Shown: one piece after another, positions 63,870 through 64,000 of the stretch
Position numbering within the stretch: the stretch's first letter is position 1
Layout: each line of letters opens with the position of its first letter
DNA from: Nocardia bovistercoris
GTDB taxonomy: Bacteria > Actinomycetota > Actinomycetes > Mycobacteriales > Mycobacteriaceae
NCBI RefSeq assembly: GCF_015674855.1
Contig: NZ_JADMLG010000001.1
Location: 735,995 to 799,994 of the forward strand
Direction of reading: 5' to 3'
Length of the DNA stretch: 64,000 bases
Position numbers and translations under genes: made by a program
The notes under the pieces: model-generated
What the model saw: the letters and a program-made list of their open reading frames with translations, nothing else
Database searches by the model: none
Told to the model about the DNA's origin: nothing

Positions 63870-64000
63870 CTATTCCGGGTCGAGCAGACCCTCGGGGGGA
63901 TCGATGACGACGATGCGCTGATCCAACGACACCGTCGGCACGATGGCCTTCACGAACGGGATGAGCAGTTCACGCCCGTCCTCGACGGCGCGCACCGAAA
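63870..64000 (-). CDS. rimM: Ribosome maturation factor RimM, C-terminal part only
   Basis: The gene continues past the right edge. The visible last 42 or so codons encode the PRC-barrel end: [34 protein letters not shown], then stop TAG (63870-63872). RimM helps 30S maturation. Identity rests on this C-terminal motif and the adjacent trmD. Confidence 0.9.
   Translation of the reverse strand, partial: SVRAVEDGRELLIPFVKAIVPTVSLDQRIVVIDPPEGLLDPE

Overview
The window is high-GC chromosomal DNA from a mycolic-acid actinomycete, most likely Nocardia or a close relative. The gene products resemble Mycobacterium and Rhodococcus proteins (CYP51, Mce, FadD19-type ligases, Rip1, DUF2469, DUF2631, PbpLipo-like PBP). 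The order of housekeeping genes from about 26.4 to 64 kb follows the Mycobacterium tuberculosis stretch from the Rv2864c region to the Rv2907c region (PBP lipoprotein, GNAT, ispG, rip1, dxr, rlmN, cdsA, frr, pyrH, tsf, rpsB, M23 peptidase, xerC, dprA, comM, yraN, DUF2469, rnhB, lepB, rplS, trmD, rimM). No rRNA, tRNA, CRISPR or complete insertion sequence was seen.

Region 1 (1-13 kb) is a lipid/sterol-type oxidative cluster. It holds CYP51, an acyl-CoA synthetase coupled to a metallo-beta-lactamase-fold hydrolase, a TetR regulator, a stand-alone Mce protein, a second acyl-CoA-synthetase-like protein that has lost its catalytic motifs, an operon of CMD-like protein, KstD-type flavoprotein and LLM oxidoreductase, and an aldehyde dehydrogenase. 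Every promoter region in this stretch carries one or more copies of a TGTCC-(A/G)GACA type inverted repeat, one of them over the start codon of the tetR gene. This looks like one local regulon and is the most interesting signal in the window.

Region 2 (13-26.4 kb) is accessory. It contains a stress trio (Dps, a small primase/polymerase-like protein, a catalase), a Baeyer-Villiger-type monooxygenase, a secreted lytic transglycosylase, an XRE-DUF5753 regulator, two ABC-2 permeases without an ATPase gene, an amino-acid permease, an ImmA/IrrE-type metallopeptidase, an SDR/DUF4254 pair with a divergent HxlR regulator sharing a palindromic operator, and a nitrobindin.

Region 3 (26.4-45.5 kb) is the conserved core: PBP, isoprenoid synthesis by the MEP pathway (ispG, dxr), the Rip1 site-2 protease, rlmN, cdsA, frr, pyrH, tsf, rpsB. 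Small accessory genes are inserted into it: an orphan RHH antitoxin, an SRPBCC protein, a LysR/DUF5997 divergent pair, an M23 peptidase, and a Ser/Thr kinase with an extracellular NTF2-like domain.

Region 4 (46-48.7 kb) is unstable, non-conserved DNA. It holds an 800-bp nested GGC/AGC/GAC/AAC repeat array bounded by a 12-bp direct repeat, a GAF-ANTAR gene, an inverted and frameshifted copy of the end of that same gene, and a 7-bp tandem repeat. Region 5 (48.7-64 kb) has an alkylsulfatase, a DUF202 pair and an acetoacetate-decarboxylase-like gene, then the conserved xerC-dprA-comM-yraN, DUF2469-rnhB-lepB-rplS, tex and trmD-rimM genes. Start codons were chosen by ribosome-binding site, overlap and family length. 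Where these disagree the entry says so.
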